A stretch of DNA of 64,000 nt, taken from NCBI RefSeq assembly GCF_036227225.1, contig NZ_CP109444.1, forward strand, positions 1,240,001 to 1,304,000, read 5' to 3'. Made by a program: the position numbers and the translations under genes. Shown here one piece after another: positions 9,661-18,179 of this stretch. Position 1 is the stretch's first letter. Each line of letters opens with the position of its first letter. A model generated the notes under the pieces. The model was not told the origin of the DNA. It was given only the letters and a program-made list of their open reading frames with translations, and did no database searches. The stretch is from Streptomyces sp. NBC_01478. GTDB lineage: Bacteria > Actinomycetota > Actinomycetes > Streptomycetales > Streptomycetaceae.

Positions 9661-10692
9661 TTGACCGTAGTGATCGACCAGGCCGAGACGTCTTTCACCG
9701 CCCTCGACGACGCCGGCCTCGTCGCCCGGGACGCGCACGAGTTCGGAGCCTACGCCCGCACCGGTGGCTGGGCCTTCGGCCTCAAGGTGGCGCGCAGCGT
9801 ACGGCCCGGCGGGCAGAGCGCGGAAGAGACGCCGAAGGTGTCCGCGAAGGAGTTCGCCGAACTCGCCGACTGCTCCCCCGAGCGTGTCATGCGCTACTAC
9901 AAGGCCTGGGACCGGGCCGCGGACGACGGTCTCGTCCCGCACTTCGAGGAGCTGGCCCCGGGCCAGGAGGTCGAACTGCCGGACGCCGACGTGTGGTTGA
10001 ACTACTACGTCTCCCGTTCCAGCGCCACCTCCGAGCGCGGCACCGCCATCTCCGAGGCCGCCGAGGCCGAAGGCATCCGTCCCACCAAGGCACTTGAGGT
10101 CGCGGAGAACCCGACCGCGCTGCGCGCCGCGATCCTCGCCGACCCGTCCACCGCGCGGGCGGCCCGGCAGGCGCTGCTGGACCGAGTGCGTGAAGACCCC
10201 GAGCTGCAGGCCGAGTTGGCCCGCGACGTGGTGCGCACCGACGACCTGAAGAAGGCCGTCGCGACGGAGAGCCGCTCGGCGGACCGGATCGGCTACGTCC
10301 GGCAGATCGCCGAGTCGGGGCAGATCAAGACCCCCGCCGGGCAGACCGTCGACGCACCCCTCGACGTACGCCAGGAGGCCGAGCGGCACCTCTCGCTGCT
10401 CGACGAGCTGGAGGACGGCGAGGACACCGGCGAGTGGGCCACCGAGGCCTACGACACGATGAAGAACCTGGTCGTCGAGACGGTGGAGGCCGACCCCGAA
10501 CTGCGCGTCCAGGAGAAGCGGACGAAGTTCTACAGCAGCCTCCAGAAGGCCACGAAGGCCTTCGAGGAACTGACCTTCGACGACGCCCAGGACTTCTACG
10601 AGGCCGACATGGTCCAGCGTCTGGAGGAACTCCAGCAGGCCATCGACACCTGTCTCACCGCGCTGCGCAAGACCACCACGCCGGCTGAGTAG
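9661..10692 (+). CDS. Conserved actinomycete protein of unknown function, possibly DNA-binding
   Basis: 343 residues, acidic and mostly helical, with no signal peptide or membrane segment. The TTG at 9661 is chosen because AGGAG (9648-9652) is 8 bases upstream and no good ATG exists. A segment near residues 60-85 (KEFAELADCSPERVMRYYKAW) looks like a helix-turn-helix. Later parts are charged helices (LARDVVRTDDLKKAV; VQRLEELQQAID) that may form coiled coils. I do not recognise the family. It is a single gene, followed by a strong inverted repeat that probably terminates it. Confidence 0.7.
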   Translation: MTVVIDQAETSFTALDDAGLVARDAHEFGAYARTGGWAFGLKVARSVRPGGQSAEETPKVSAKEFAELADCSPERVMRYYKAWDRAADDGLVPHFEELAPGQEVELPDADVWLNYYVSRSSATSERGTAISEAAEAEGIRPTKALEVAENPTALRAAILADPSTARAARQALLDRVREDPELQAELARDVVRTDDLKKAVATESRSADRIGYVRQIAESGQIKTPAGQTVDAPLDVRQEAERHLSLLDELEDGEDTGEWATEAYDTMKNLVVETVEADPELRVQEKRTKFYSSLQKATKAFEELTFDDAQDFYEADMVQRLEELQQAIDTCLTALRKTTTPAE

Positions 10693-10722
10693 CCGTACTC
10701 ATGTAGCGGCTTCGGCCCTCGG

Positions 10723-10762
10723 ACACGATGGGGCTCCCCACGACAAGGGAGCCCCATCGTGT
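10723..10762. promoter_or_regulatory. Perfect 16-base inverted repeat covering the DUF2238 start codon
   Basis: Arms 10723-10738 (ACACGATGGGGCTCCC) and 10747-10762 are exact reverse complements around an 8-base loop. The right arm contains most of the ribosome binding site (AAGGGAG, 10745-10751) and the GTG start (10759-10761) of the next gene. It starts 30 bases after the stop of the previous gene. As RNA it would be a very stable hairpin. It could terminate upstream transcription, hide the downstream translation start, or both. Confidence 0.85.
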
Positions 10763-11451
10763 CCGTCGTTCCTTCCGCGCCGCGCCGCCGTCTGCCCGCC
10801 GCCATGGTCGCGCTGGTCGTGGCCGGCCTGGCCCTCTCCGCCTGGCATCCGCACGACCGCACGACGTGGTTCCTGGAGACCGTGTGGGTCTTCGTCGGAC
10901 TGCCGGTGATCGTCCTGACCTGGCGGCGGTTCCCCATGACCGGCCTGCTGTGCTGTCTGCTCGCCGCGCACGCGCTGGTCCTCGCCGTCGGCGGCCACTA
11001 CACGTACGCACAGGTACCGGCGGGCGACTGGGTCCGGGACACGTTCGGGCTCAGCCGTAATCCCTACGACCGTCTCGGGCACCTCATGCAGGGCTTCGTA
11101 CCGGCGGTCCTGGTACGGGAGTTGCTCACCCGCACCTCACCCCTGCGCGGCAGCCGCTGGCTCGCGCCGCTCACGGTGTGCGCGTGTCTCGCCTTCAGCG
11201 CGCTCTTCGAGCTGTTCGAGTGGGCGGCGGCCGTGATCGGCGGGCACGGCGCGGACGCGTTCCTGGCCACGCAGGGGGATGTGTGGGACACGCAGTGGGA
11301 CATGTTCTGCGCGCTGATCGGAGCCACGGTCTCGGTGCTGGTGCTGAGCCGGGTCCACGACCGGCAGATGGCGCGGCTCGGTGTCATCGGGTCGTATCGC
11401 GCTGTCGCGCCCACAGCGGCAGTACGAACCAGCACAGCAGGTACCAGGTGA
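10759..11451 (+). CDS. DUF2238 (YjdF-like) inner-membrane protein
   Basis: 230 residues with about six membrane helices and the DUF2238 signatures: GGHYTYAQVP, the NPYDRLGHLMQGFVPAVLVREL block, FELFEWAAA and DVWDTQWDM. The family is widespread but its function is unknown. The only start with a ribosome binding site is the GTG at 10759, which sits inside the hairpin at 10723-10762. The last 68 bases overlap the convergent DUF6328 gene, so the poorly conserved tail may be a run-on past an ancestral stop. Confidence 0.88.
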   Translation: MSVVPSAPRRRLPAAMVALVVAGLALSAWHPHDRTTWFLETVWVFVGLPVIVLTWRRFPMTGLLCCLLAAHALVLAVGGHYTYAQVPAGDWVRDTFGLSRNPYDRLGHLMQGFVPAVLVRELLTRTSPLRGSRWLAPLTVCACLAFSALFELFEWAAAVIGGHGADAFLATQGDVWDTQWDMFCALIGATVSVLVLSRVHDRQMARLGVIGSYRAVAPTAAVRTSTAGTR

Positions 11452-11869
11452 CCACGCCCGCGACCAGCCAGGGCACGTACGCGTCGTGGGTCGCGACCCG
11501 GAGGATCAGCAGGAGCGCGGCGGTCATCGTGGCGAGCAGCAGGACGAGGCCGACGAAGGTCAGCCGGGACGCCCAGCGCACCGCCTCGGGTTTCACGCTC
11601 CGGCCGGAGACCAGGCGGTGCAGGGACACCGGGCCGATCAGTGCTCCGGTGGCGGTGGCGCCGAGGACGACGGTCACGAGGTAGAGGACCTGGTTCGCGT
11701 GTTCCAACTGCTCGTACTTCGGGGTGAAGACGACGGTGAGGAGGAACCCGAAGAGGATCTGTACGCCGGTCTGCGCGACCCGGACCTCCTGGATGAGCTC
11801 GCCCCACATCCGGTCCGCTCGCTCGTCGTCGGACTCGTCGCGTCCCGTACGTCGGTCTTCCTGGGTCAT
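11384..11869 (-). CDS. DUF6328 family membrane protein
   Basis: 161 residues from the ATG at 11869. A charged N-terminus (RRTGRDESDDERADRMW) leads to a conserved ELIQEVRVAQTGVQILFGFLL segment and then three further hydrophobic helices, making a four-helix integral membrane protein. This matches the actinobacterial DUF6328 pattern (ELLQELRVxQTGVQ). Function is unknown. The 3' end overlaps the convergent DUF2238 gene by 68 bases. The start lies 47 bases from the stop of the AKR gene at 11916, on the same strand and downstream of it, so the two may be cotranscribed. Confidence 0.8.
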   Translation of the reverse strand: MTQEDRRTGRDESDDERADRMWGELIQEVRVAQTGVQILFGFLLTVVFTPKYEQLEHANQVLYLVTVVLGATATGALIGPVSLHRLVSGRSVKPEAVRWASRLTFVGLVLLLATMTAALLLILRVATHDAYVPWLVAGVVTWYLLCWFVLPLWARQRDTTR

Positions 11870-11915
11870 GCGGTCCGTGTAACCGGACCGCCGACCGTTC
11901 AAACGGTGCCCGGAG

Positions 11916-12899
11916 CTACCAGCGGCCCTCCACCTGGTCCTTGATCCGGCGGTCGTAGAGGTCCCGGATCGCGGTGAGCGTGTCCTCGGACAGGGCGGGC
12001 AGTTGCGCGGCGGCGGCGTTGGCCCGGGCCTGTTCGGGTGAGCGGGCGCCGGGGATGACCGTGGTGACACCGGGCTGGTCGATGATCCAGCGCAGCGCCA
12101 ACTGGGCCGGGGTATAGCCCTCGGGGGCGAGGGCGGAGAACTCGGCGGCGGCCTCGACGCCCGTCGCGTAGTCCACGCCGGAGAAGGTCTCGCCCTGGTC
12201 GAAGGACTCGCCGTGGCGGTTGTAGGTGCGGTGGTCGTTGGCCGGGAAGACCGTGTCCTTGGTGTACTTGCCCGACAGCAGGCCGGAGGCGAGCGGCACG
12301 CGCGCGATGATGCCGACGCCCGCCTCCTGGGCGGCCGGGAGCACCTGGAGCAGGGGCTTCATGCGGAACGCGTTCAGGATGATCTGCACGCTGGTCACGT
12401 TCGGCCGGGCGATCGCGGTGAGGGCTTCCTCGCAGGTCTCCACGCTGACGCCGTACCGGGCGATGCGCTCCTCGGCGACCAGGGTGTCGAGGGCGTCGAA
12501 CACCTCGTCCGAGGAGTAGACCGGCGTCGGCGGGCAGTGCAACTGCACCAGGTCGATGCGGTCGACGCCGAGGTTGCGGCGCGAACGGTCGTTCCACGCG
12601 CGGAAGTTGTCGAGGACGTAGTTCTCCGGGATCTGGTCGACGCGGCGGCCCATCTTCGTCGCGACCAGGACCCGCGGCTCGGGCCGGCCGCTCAGGAACG
12701 CGGCGATGGTCTGCTCGCTGCGCCCGTCGCCGTACACGTCGGCCGTGTCGAAGAAGGTCACCCCCGACTCCGCCGCCGCCTCCAGTACGGCGAGGGCTTC
12801 CTTGTCGTCGACGTCTCCCCAGTCGGCACCGAGCTGCCAGGTGCCGAGCCCGACGACGGATGCCTGCTGCTGCGACCTGCCGATTACACGTTCGTCCAT
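11916..12899 (-). CDS. Aldo/keto reductase, YajO/IolS-like
   Basis: 327 residues with the AKR tetrad Asp51 (FFDTADVY), Tyr56, Lys82 (ATKMG) and His121 (LVQLHCP), plus the NADPH segment TTVIPGARSPEQ near the C-terminus. It probably reduces small aldehydes or ketones, or oxidises an alcohol, using NADP(H). It is divergent from the VAO-type oxidase at 13030, with inverted repeats in the 130-base gap. Substrate is unknown. Confidence 0.93.
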   Translation of the reverse strand: MDERVIGRSQQQASVVGLGTWQLGADWGDVDDKEALAVLEAAAESGVTFFDTADVYGDGRSEQTIAAFLSGRPEPRVLVATKMGRRVDQIPENYVLDNFRAWNDRSRRNLGVDRIDLVQLHCPPTPVYSSDEVFDALDTLVAEERIARYGVSVETCEEALTAIARPNVTSVQIILNAFRMKPLLQVLPAAQEAGVGIIARVPLASGLLSGKYTKDTVFPANDHRTYNRHGESFDQGETFSGVDYATGVEAAAEFSALAPEGYTPAQLALRWIIDQPGVTTVIPGARSPEQARANAAAAQLPALSEDTLTAIRDLYDRRIKDQVEGRW

Positions 12900-12967
12900 G
12901 CCGTCAGTCTGTCATCCGCCACTGACACGCGCGGAACGGGCTCCTCCGGGCCCCGACCTGTGAATCT

Positions 12968-12985
12968 TTCACTCACACGAGTGAA
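12968..12985. promoter_or_regulatory. Operator-like inverted repeat between AKR and oxidase genes
   Basis: A perfect inverted repeat TTCACTC (12968-12974) / GAGTGAA (12979-12985) with a 4-base centre, in the divergent promoter region. A second, shorter one, GTGTC/GACAC (13009-13013 / 13018-13022), lies just ahead of the oxidase start. Both could bind dimeric regulators. No regulator gene is adjacent, so the partner is unknown. Confidence 0.5.
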
Positions 12986-13029
12986 CCCATTCGACAGGAT
13001 GCCTACTCGTGTCAACGGACACCTAGCGT

Positions 13030-14769
13030 GTGCGCGTGACCGATCATGTGGCGAACAACCTCCAGCCGGGGAACGGCAGTTCCGCTCCCTGGACCCGTCG
13101 CGGCTTCCTCCTCTCCGCGGCCGCCCTGGCCGCCGTACCGGTGCTCCTGTCGGCCGACCCGGCCGTCGCCGCGGCCGAGCTGCCCGACTTCCCCGCCGAG
13201 GTCGACCTGTACCGCTCGGCGTACCGGAACTGGGTCGGTGAGATCACCGCCGACGGGCTGTGGGCGTGCGCGCCGACCGACGCCGAGCAGGTGGTGTCCG
13301 TCGTCAACTGGGCATGGCAGCAAGGGTGGAGGGTCCGGGCGCGTGGTTCCTCGCACGGCTGGTCACCGCTGACGATCGAGCCGGGTACGGAGTCCGACGC
13401 GCCGGTGCTGCTGGTCGACACCGCCCCGCACCTCACCGGCCTGAGCCTCGACTCCGCGTCGGCCGTACGGGCCGGTACGGGTGTCACCCTGGAGGCGCTG
13501 CTCACCTTCCTGGAGGGGCACGGTCTCGGTCTCACCGCCTCGCCCGCGCCCGGCGACCTCACGCTCGGCGGCGCCCTGGCCATCGACGCGCACGGCACGG
13601 CCGTACCGGCGAACGGCGAGCAGCGGACGGCCGGGCACACGTTCGGGTCGCTCAGCAATCTGGTGCTGTCGCTGACGGCGGTGGTGTGGGACGCGGACAC
13701 CGGCGCGTACGTCCTGCGGACCTACACCCGCGACGAGGCGGACTGCGCGGCGCTGCTCACCCATCTGGGGCGTGCGCTGGTCACCGAGGTCGTGCTGCGG
13801 GTCGGCGCGAACGCCAATCTGCGCTGCGTCAGCCGTACGGACATCCCGGCCACCGAGTTGTTCGCGGCGCCCGGGTCCGGCGGGCGGACCTTCGCGAGCT
13901 TCCTGGACGCGTCCGGGCGGGCGGAGGCGATCTGGTTCGCGTTCACCGAGTACCCCTGGCTGAAGGTGTGGAGTGTCGCACCGACCAAGCCGTTGACCTC
14001 GCGGCGCGTCTCGTCGCCGTACAACTATCCGTTCTCCGACAACGTGCCGACACTGGTCGCGGATCTGGTCGGGCGGATCCTGTCCGACGGCGCGTGGTAT
14101 CTGGCGCCGGTGCTCGGGAACGCCCAACTCGACGTGGCCGCACTGGGGTTGACGGCGACGTTGGCGGCGGACATCTGGGGGCCGTCGAAGAACACGCTGC
14201 TCTACATCAAGCCGACGACACTGCGGGAGACCGCGAACGGCTATGCGGTGCTCACCGGCCGGGCCCAAGTGCAGCGCGTGGTGCACGAGTTCACCGAGTT
14301 CTACCGGGAACGGCTCGCCGCGTACGCCGCGCTCGGCCGGTTCCCCGTCAACGGCACCGTCGAGATCCGGGTGACTGGCCTCGACCACCCCGGCGACACC
14401 GAACTCACCGGCGCCCGCGCCCCGTTGCTGTCCGCGCTGCGGCCGAGCGCCGAGCACCCCGAGTGGGACACGGCCGTCTGGCTGGACGTCCTGACGCTGC
14501 CCGGCACGCCGTACGCGGAGGAGTTCCTGCGGGAGTTGGAGCAGTTCCTGTACCGCTCCTACGACGGTACGGACGCCCTGACCCGGGTCGAGTGGTCGAA
14601 GGGCTGGGCCTACACCGAGGAGGCCGCGTGGAGCGACGAGGAGGTGCTGGGCACGGCGGTCCCGGGTTCGTTCGGGGAGTCGGTGTGGGGGCAGGCGGCG
14701 GGGACCTTCGACCGGCTGGACCCGCACGGGGTGTTCGGGAACGCCTTCCTGGACCGGTTGTTCGGCTAG
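13030..14769 (+). CDS. Tat-exported VAO-type flavin oxidase, cholesterol oxidase (class II)-like
   Basis: 579 residues. A twin-arginine signal (WTRRGFLL, about 22-48) indicates folded export. A PCMH-type FAD domain follows, with RGSSHGWSPL at about 106-113; the His at 109 is at the place expected for covalent FAD attachment in class II cholesterol oxidases. GDLTLGGALAIDAHG lies downstream. The C-terminal half matches the cholesterol-oxidase substrate-binding domain (LYIKPTTLRETANGYAV; TRVEWSKGWAYTEEAAW). It should oxidise a sterol or another bulky alcohol and release hydrogen peroxide outside the cell. The substrate is inferred from family. The GTG at 13036 is an alternative start. Confidence 0.85.
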   Translation: MRVTDHVANNLQPGNGSSAPWTRRGFLLSAAALAAVPVLLSADPAVAAAELPDFPAEVDLYRSAYRNWVGEITADGLWACAPTDAEQVVSVVNWAWQQGWRVRARGSSHGWSPLTIEPGTESDAPVLLVDTAPHLTGLSLDSASAVRAGTGVTLEALLTFLEGHGLGLTASPAPGDLTLGGALAIDAHGTAVPANGEQRTAGHTFGSLSNLVLSLTAVVWDADTGAYVLRTYTRDEADCAALLTHLGRALVTEVVLRVGANANLRCVSRTDIPATELFAAPGSGGRTFASFLDASGRAEAIWFAFTEYPWLKVWSVAPTKPLTSRRVSSPYNYPFSDNVPTLVADLVGRILSDGAWYLAPVLGNAQLDVAALGLTATLAADIWGPSKNTLLYIKPTTLRETANGYAVLTGRAQVQRVVHEFTEFYRERLAAYAALGRFPVNGTVEIRVTGLDHPGDTELTGARAPLLSALRPSAEHPEWDTAVWLDVLTLPGTPYAEEFLRELEQFLYRSYDGTDALTRVEWSKGWAYTEEAAWSDEEVLGTAVPGSFGESVWGQAAGTFDRLDPHGVFGNAFLDRLFG

Positions 14770-14784
14770 CGATGACCGGCGCCC

Positions 14785-14803
14785 GCGCACTCCCCCTGTG
14801 CGC
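14785..14803. terminator. Hairpin between convergent oxidase and ABC permease genes
   Basis: A 6-base stem GCGCAC (14785-14790) / GTGCGC (14798-14803) around a 7-base loop, 15 bases after the oxidase stop and 22 before the convergent permease stop. It fits a bidirectional terminator. Confidence 0.5.
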
Positions 14804-14825
14804 ACACCCGGTCCGGTCCGCATGG

Positions 14826-17282
14826 TCACTCCGGTGTGCCCGCCCACTCCACCGCCCCGCGGCGCAGGGAGAGAGCGGCCGGAGCGACCGCCGAGATCAC
14901 CGCGAGCACCGCGCAGGCGCCCGCGGTCGCCGCGAGTGTCGCCCACGGGATCTCGATGGGCGTCCCCACCGAAAGCAGGCCCAACGCGCTCCACATTCCT
15001 GCCAGGTTGAGCCCGGCGACCAGCGCTCCCAGCAGCCCGCCGACGATGACCACCGTCAGCGCCTCGGCGCCCACCAGCCGCAGCACCTGCCACCTGGTGG
15101 CGCCGGCCAGTCGCAGCGCGGCCAGCTCGCGGGCTCGGCCGGAGGTCGCCATGACCATCGTGTTGGCCAGTGAGATGCCGGTGTAGAGGAGGGCGATCCC
15201 GAGGACCAGGAAGAAGCCCGCCCGGGTCGTCCGGTCGGTCTCGGGGCGCACCGCACGCAGCCAGGCGTCCTTGGTGAGGACGGCCCCGCCCGCCGCCCGC
15301 ACCGCCCGGCGCAGATCGGCGGCCACGGTGCCCGGGTCGGCACCGCCCGCGAGGCGTACGTCGACCCGGTCGACGGCTGCGGCGGGGGCGTTGCTCGGGG
15401 TGACGTAGACGCCGTTGTCGCCGGTGCCGACGGTCATGACCGCGGCGATCTTCAGTGACTTCCTCGTACCGTCGCCCAGCCAGACGTCCACCCGCTCGCC
15501 CACGGTGTGCTTCCTCCACTCCTCGTTGACGATGATCGAGTCGTCGTCCAGGTCGCTCACCTTCCCGGCGGCGAGCGGGAGTTGAGCCGTTGCCGCGAGC
15601 GGTTCCGGCTCGGCGGCCCTGGCATCGGACCTGAGGAGCGCGACGCCGTCCTCCAGGACGTACACGGCGCTCGACGAACTCGCCGAGACCTCGGCGCCGG
15701 TCACGGCCCGAAGCCGCTTCAGCGTCGGCTCGTCGAAGCCCGCGCCGCCCGCCGGAGTGACGACGAAGTCGGCGGCCGTCCGCTCACGCGCCTCGGTGGC
15801 CCTCGCCCGGCCGAGGGTCGCGGTGGCGCCCAGCAGCGAGCCCGCCAGCGCGACCGTGACCAGCACGGGCGCCGCGACGGCGGCGGTACGGCGCACCCCT
15901 GCGGCCCCGTTCTCCCGCACCAACATCCCTCCGGCGCCCGGTAGTCGGGCCGGCAGCCAGGCGATCAGCCGGACCAGTGGCCGTACCAGCACCGGCGCGA
16001 GCAGCGCGACCGCGGTGATCAGCAGCATGGGCCGGCTCACGTAGGTCTTGCGCTGGAGCAGGCCGCCCGGGTCCGTCACCAGGGCCAGGGCCAGTGTCAC
16101 CGCGGCGGTGATCAGCAGGGCCACGCCGAACAGCCAACGGCCGCGTGTCATCGGCCGGTTGTCCACGGACGCCTCGCGCAGCGCCTCGGTGGGGCCGGTG
16201 CGCCCCGCCCGCCAGGACGCGGCCAGCACACCGCACAGGGCCACGAACAGGCCTGTCCAGAACGCCAGTTGGTAGGGCCAGATGGAGGCGCCGATGGTGA
16301 ACCAGCGGGGCGCGAGGCTCTCGTCGACCGCCCACTCGGCGAGCTTCGGAGCCCCGTAGGAACCGAGCACGCAGCCGGTGGCCGAGGCGAGCACGCCGAC
16401 CGCGAGCGCCTCGCCGACGACCATGCGGCGGATCTGCCCCGGTGTCGCCCCGGCGGTACGCAGCAGCCCGAACTCACGGCGCCGTTGGGCCACCGCGAAC
16501 GCGAAGGTCGAGGCCACCACGAACACCGACACGAACCCGGTGACGCCGCCGGCCGTGCCGAACATGGCGTTCATCGCGGTGAGGGCCTCGCTGTCCCGGT
16601 CGGGGTCGGCGTCGGCGTACCGGCGCGCGCTCCCGGTGAGGACCTGTCCGCCCGCGCTGCCGCGCACCGCCTCCCGCACGGCGGCCGCGTCGGCGTCGAC
16701 CACCAACTGGAGGCTGCGCGGCGAGAGTTGGGCGGCACGGGCGTCGGTGTAGAACACGGCGTTCTCGAAGCCCGACACCGGCACGGTGCCGACGACGCGC
16801 ACCGTGCCGGTGTCGGTCCGCACCCGGGTGCCCGGACGGGCCCAGTCACCGCTGACGACGACCTCGTCCGCGGCCTCGGGCGCGCGTCCCGCGTCGAGTT
16901 CGTACGGCGCGAAGGCCGCGGTGGACCAGGGGTGGCCGACCAGCTCGGCGGGCCCGCCCTCGGCCCGCACGGCGAACGACCGGTCCTCGACGACGTTTCC
17001 GAGGCCGCGCAGCTTCGCGACCACCGCGTCGGGCACGGCCCGCGGCTGGGCGAGCTTCCGGGTGCGGGTGCCGTTCGAGGTCGGCACCTCAAGGGTGTCC
17101 CGGCCCTTGACGACGACCGGTGCGGCGGCGAACCGCTCCGGCCTCCGGTCGGGGGCGTCCAGTGAGGACGCCAGGGCCAGCCCCATCACGGCGATCAGCG
17201 CCACCCCCAGGGAGAGCGCGACGAAGCTGCCGACGAAGGTGATCCAGCGGGTGCGCAGGGTACGCAGCGTGGTGCTCAGCAC
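14826..17282 (-). CDS. ABC transporter permease, FtsX/MacB family
   Basis: 818 residues from the GTG at 17282, which overlaps the ATPase stop by 7 bases, suggesting translational coupling. An N-terminal helix (about 14-38) leads to a large extracytoplasmic domain. A three-helix FtsX block follows (AVAQRRREFGLLRTAGATPGQ), then a central hydrophobic segment, a second extracytoplasmic domain, and a second FtsX block (ARELAALRLAGATRWQ) ending AALSLRRG. This two-FtsX layout is typical of actinobacterial exporters of lipids, peptides or antimicrobials. With the adjacent ATPase and the divergent kinase/regulator pair it resembles a drug-responsive export module. The substrate is unknown. Confidence 0.9.
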   Translation of the reverse strand: MLSTTLRTLRTRWITFVGSFVALSLGVALIAVMGLALASSLDAPDRRPERFAAAPVVVKGRDTLEVPTSNGTRTRKLAQPRAVPDAVVAKLRGLGNVVEDRSFAVRAEGGPAELVGHPWSTAAFAPYELDAGRAPEAADEVVVSGDWARPGTRVRTDTGTVRVVGTVPVSGFENAVFYTDARAAQLSPRSLQLVVDADAAAVREAVRGSAGGQVLTGSARRYADADPDRDSEALTAMNAMFGTAGGVTGFVSVFVVASTFAFAVAQRRREFGLLRTAGATPGQIRRMVVGEALAVGVLASATGCVLGSYGAPKLAEWAVDESLAPRWFTIGASIWPYQLAFWTGLFVALCGVLAASWRAGRTGPTEALREASVDNRPMTRGRWLFGVALLITAAVTLALALVTDPGGLLQRKTYVSRPMLLITAVALLAPVLVRPLVRLIAWLPARLPGAGGMLVRENGAAGVRRTAAVAAPVLVTVALAGSLLGATATLGRARATEARERTAADFVVTPAGGAGFDEPTLKRLRAVTGAEVSASSSSAVYVLEDGVALLRSDARAAEPEPLAATAQLPLAAGKVSDLDDDSIIVNEEWRKHTVGERVDVWLGDGTRKSLKIAAVMTVGTGDNGVYVTPSNAPAAAVDRVDVRLAGGADPGTVAADLRRAVRAAGGAVLTKDAWLRAVRPETDRTTRAGFFLVLGIALLYTGISLANTMVMATSGRARELAALRLAGATRWQVLRLVGAEALTVVIVGGLLGALVAGLNLAGMWSALGLLSVGTPIEIPWATLAATAGACAVLAVISAVAPAALSLRRGAVEWAGTPE

Positions 17283-18013
17283 GGCGCCGCCTCCAGTTCG
17301 GTCAGGCACGCCGCGATGTCCGCGGCGGAGGCGCCGAGCAGTTCGCCGTCGACCCGGCCGTCGACGAGAAGGACGACGCGGTCGGCGTAGGAGGCGGCGA
17401 CCGGGTCGTGGGTGACCATGACGATCGTCCGGCCGTCCCGGTCGACCATGCCGCGCAGCAGCGTCAGTACCTCGCGGCCGGTCCTCGAGTCGAGCGCGCC
17501 GGTCGGCTCGTCGCCGAACAGCACGTCGGGGCGGGTGATCAGGGCGCGGGCCAGGGCGACCCGCTGCTGCTGGCCGCCGGACAGCTCCGTCGGGCGGTGC
17601 CGCGCCCGGTCGCCGAGTCCGACCTGTTCGAGCACCTCGCGGACCTGGGCCTTCTTGGGGCGGCGGCCGGCCAGCCGCAGCGGCAGGGCGACGTTCTGCT
17701 CGGCGGTCAGCGAGGGCAGCAGGTTGAACGCCTGGAACACGAAGCCGACGCGCTCGCGGCGCAGCAGGGTCAGCCCGGTCTCGCTCAGTGTGGTCAGCTC
17801 CGTGTCGCCCACGGTGACGGAGCCCGACGTGGGCCGGTCCAGGCCCGCGGCGCACTGCAGCAGGGTCGACTTGCCGGACCCGGAGGGGCCCATCACGGCG
17901 GTGAACGTCCCCCTGGGGAAGGCGAGCGACACATGGTCGAGGGCGGTGACGGACGTGCCGCCCGAGCCGAACCGCCGGGTGACCGAGCGCAATCGGATCG
18001 CGTCGTTGCTCAT
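17276..18013 (-). CDS. ABC transporter ATP-binding protein (LolD/MacB-like)
   Basis: 245 residues from the ATG at 18013. Walker A is GPSGSGKST, the Q-loop lies in FVFQAFNLLPSLTAEQNV, the signature is LSGGQQQR, Walker B is VLFGDEPTGALD and the switch His is in VTHD. The AFNLLP and DEPTGALD patterns are typical of ATPases paired with FtsX-type permeases. It powers the permease encoded directly downstream, which it overlaps by 7 bases. Its promoter lies in the region shared with the divergent histidine kinase. Confidence 0.95.
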   Translation of the reverse strand: MSNDAIRLRSVTRRFGSGGTSVTALDHVSLAFPRGTFTAVMGPSGSGKSTLLQCAAGLDRPTSGSVTVGDTELTTLSETGLTLLRRERVGFVFQAFNLLPSLTAEQNVALPLRLAGRRPKKAQVREVLEQVGLGDRARHRPTELSGGQQQRVALARALITRPDVLFGDEPTGALDSRTGREVLTLLRGMVDRDGRTIVMVTHDPVAASYADRVVLLVDGRVDGELLGASAADIAACLTELEAAPC

Positions 18014-18106
18014 GTGTTCCCCCACCAGTACCTGCTCCTCGGCTCGTCGGTGCCTCCACGGAACCGCGGAAGACCCTCGCGACGCAGTAGGCCCCGACCG
18101 AGACTT

Positions 18107-18128
18107 GGGGTAGGGCCAGGCATACCCC
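18107..18128. promoter_or_regulatory. Inverted repeat in the ABC transporter / histidine kinase divergent promoter
   Basis: GGGGTA (18107-18112) and TACCCC (18123-18128) form a perfect inverted repeat with a 10-base spacer, giving roughly two helical turns overall. It lies midway between the divergent ATPase and kinase starts, so it is a candidate site for the NarL-type regulator encoded at 19448. This is inference from position and symmetry. Confidence 0.45.
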
Positions 18129-18179
18129 CGATACGCACGCTGGGCCGATGGCACCGGACCGGTGGGGCCACCTACGGTC

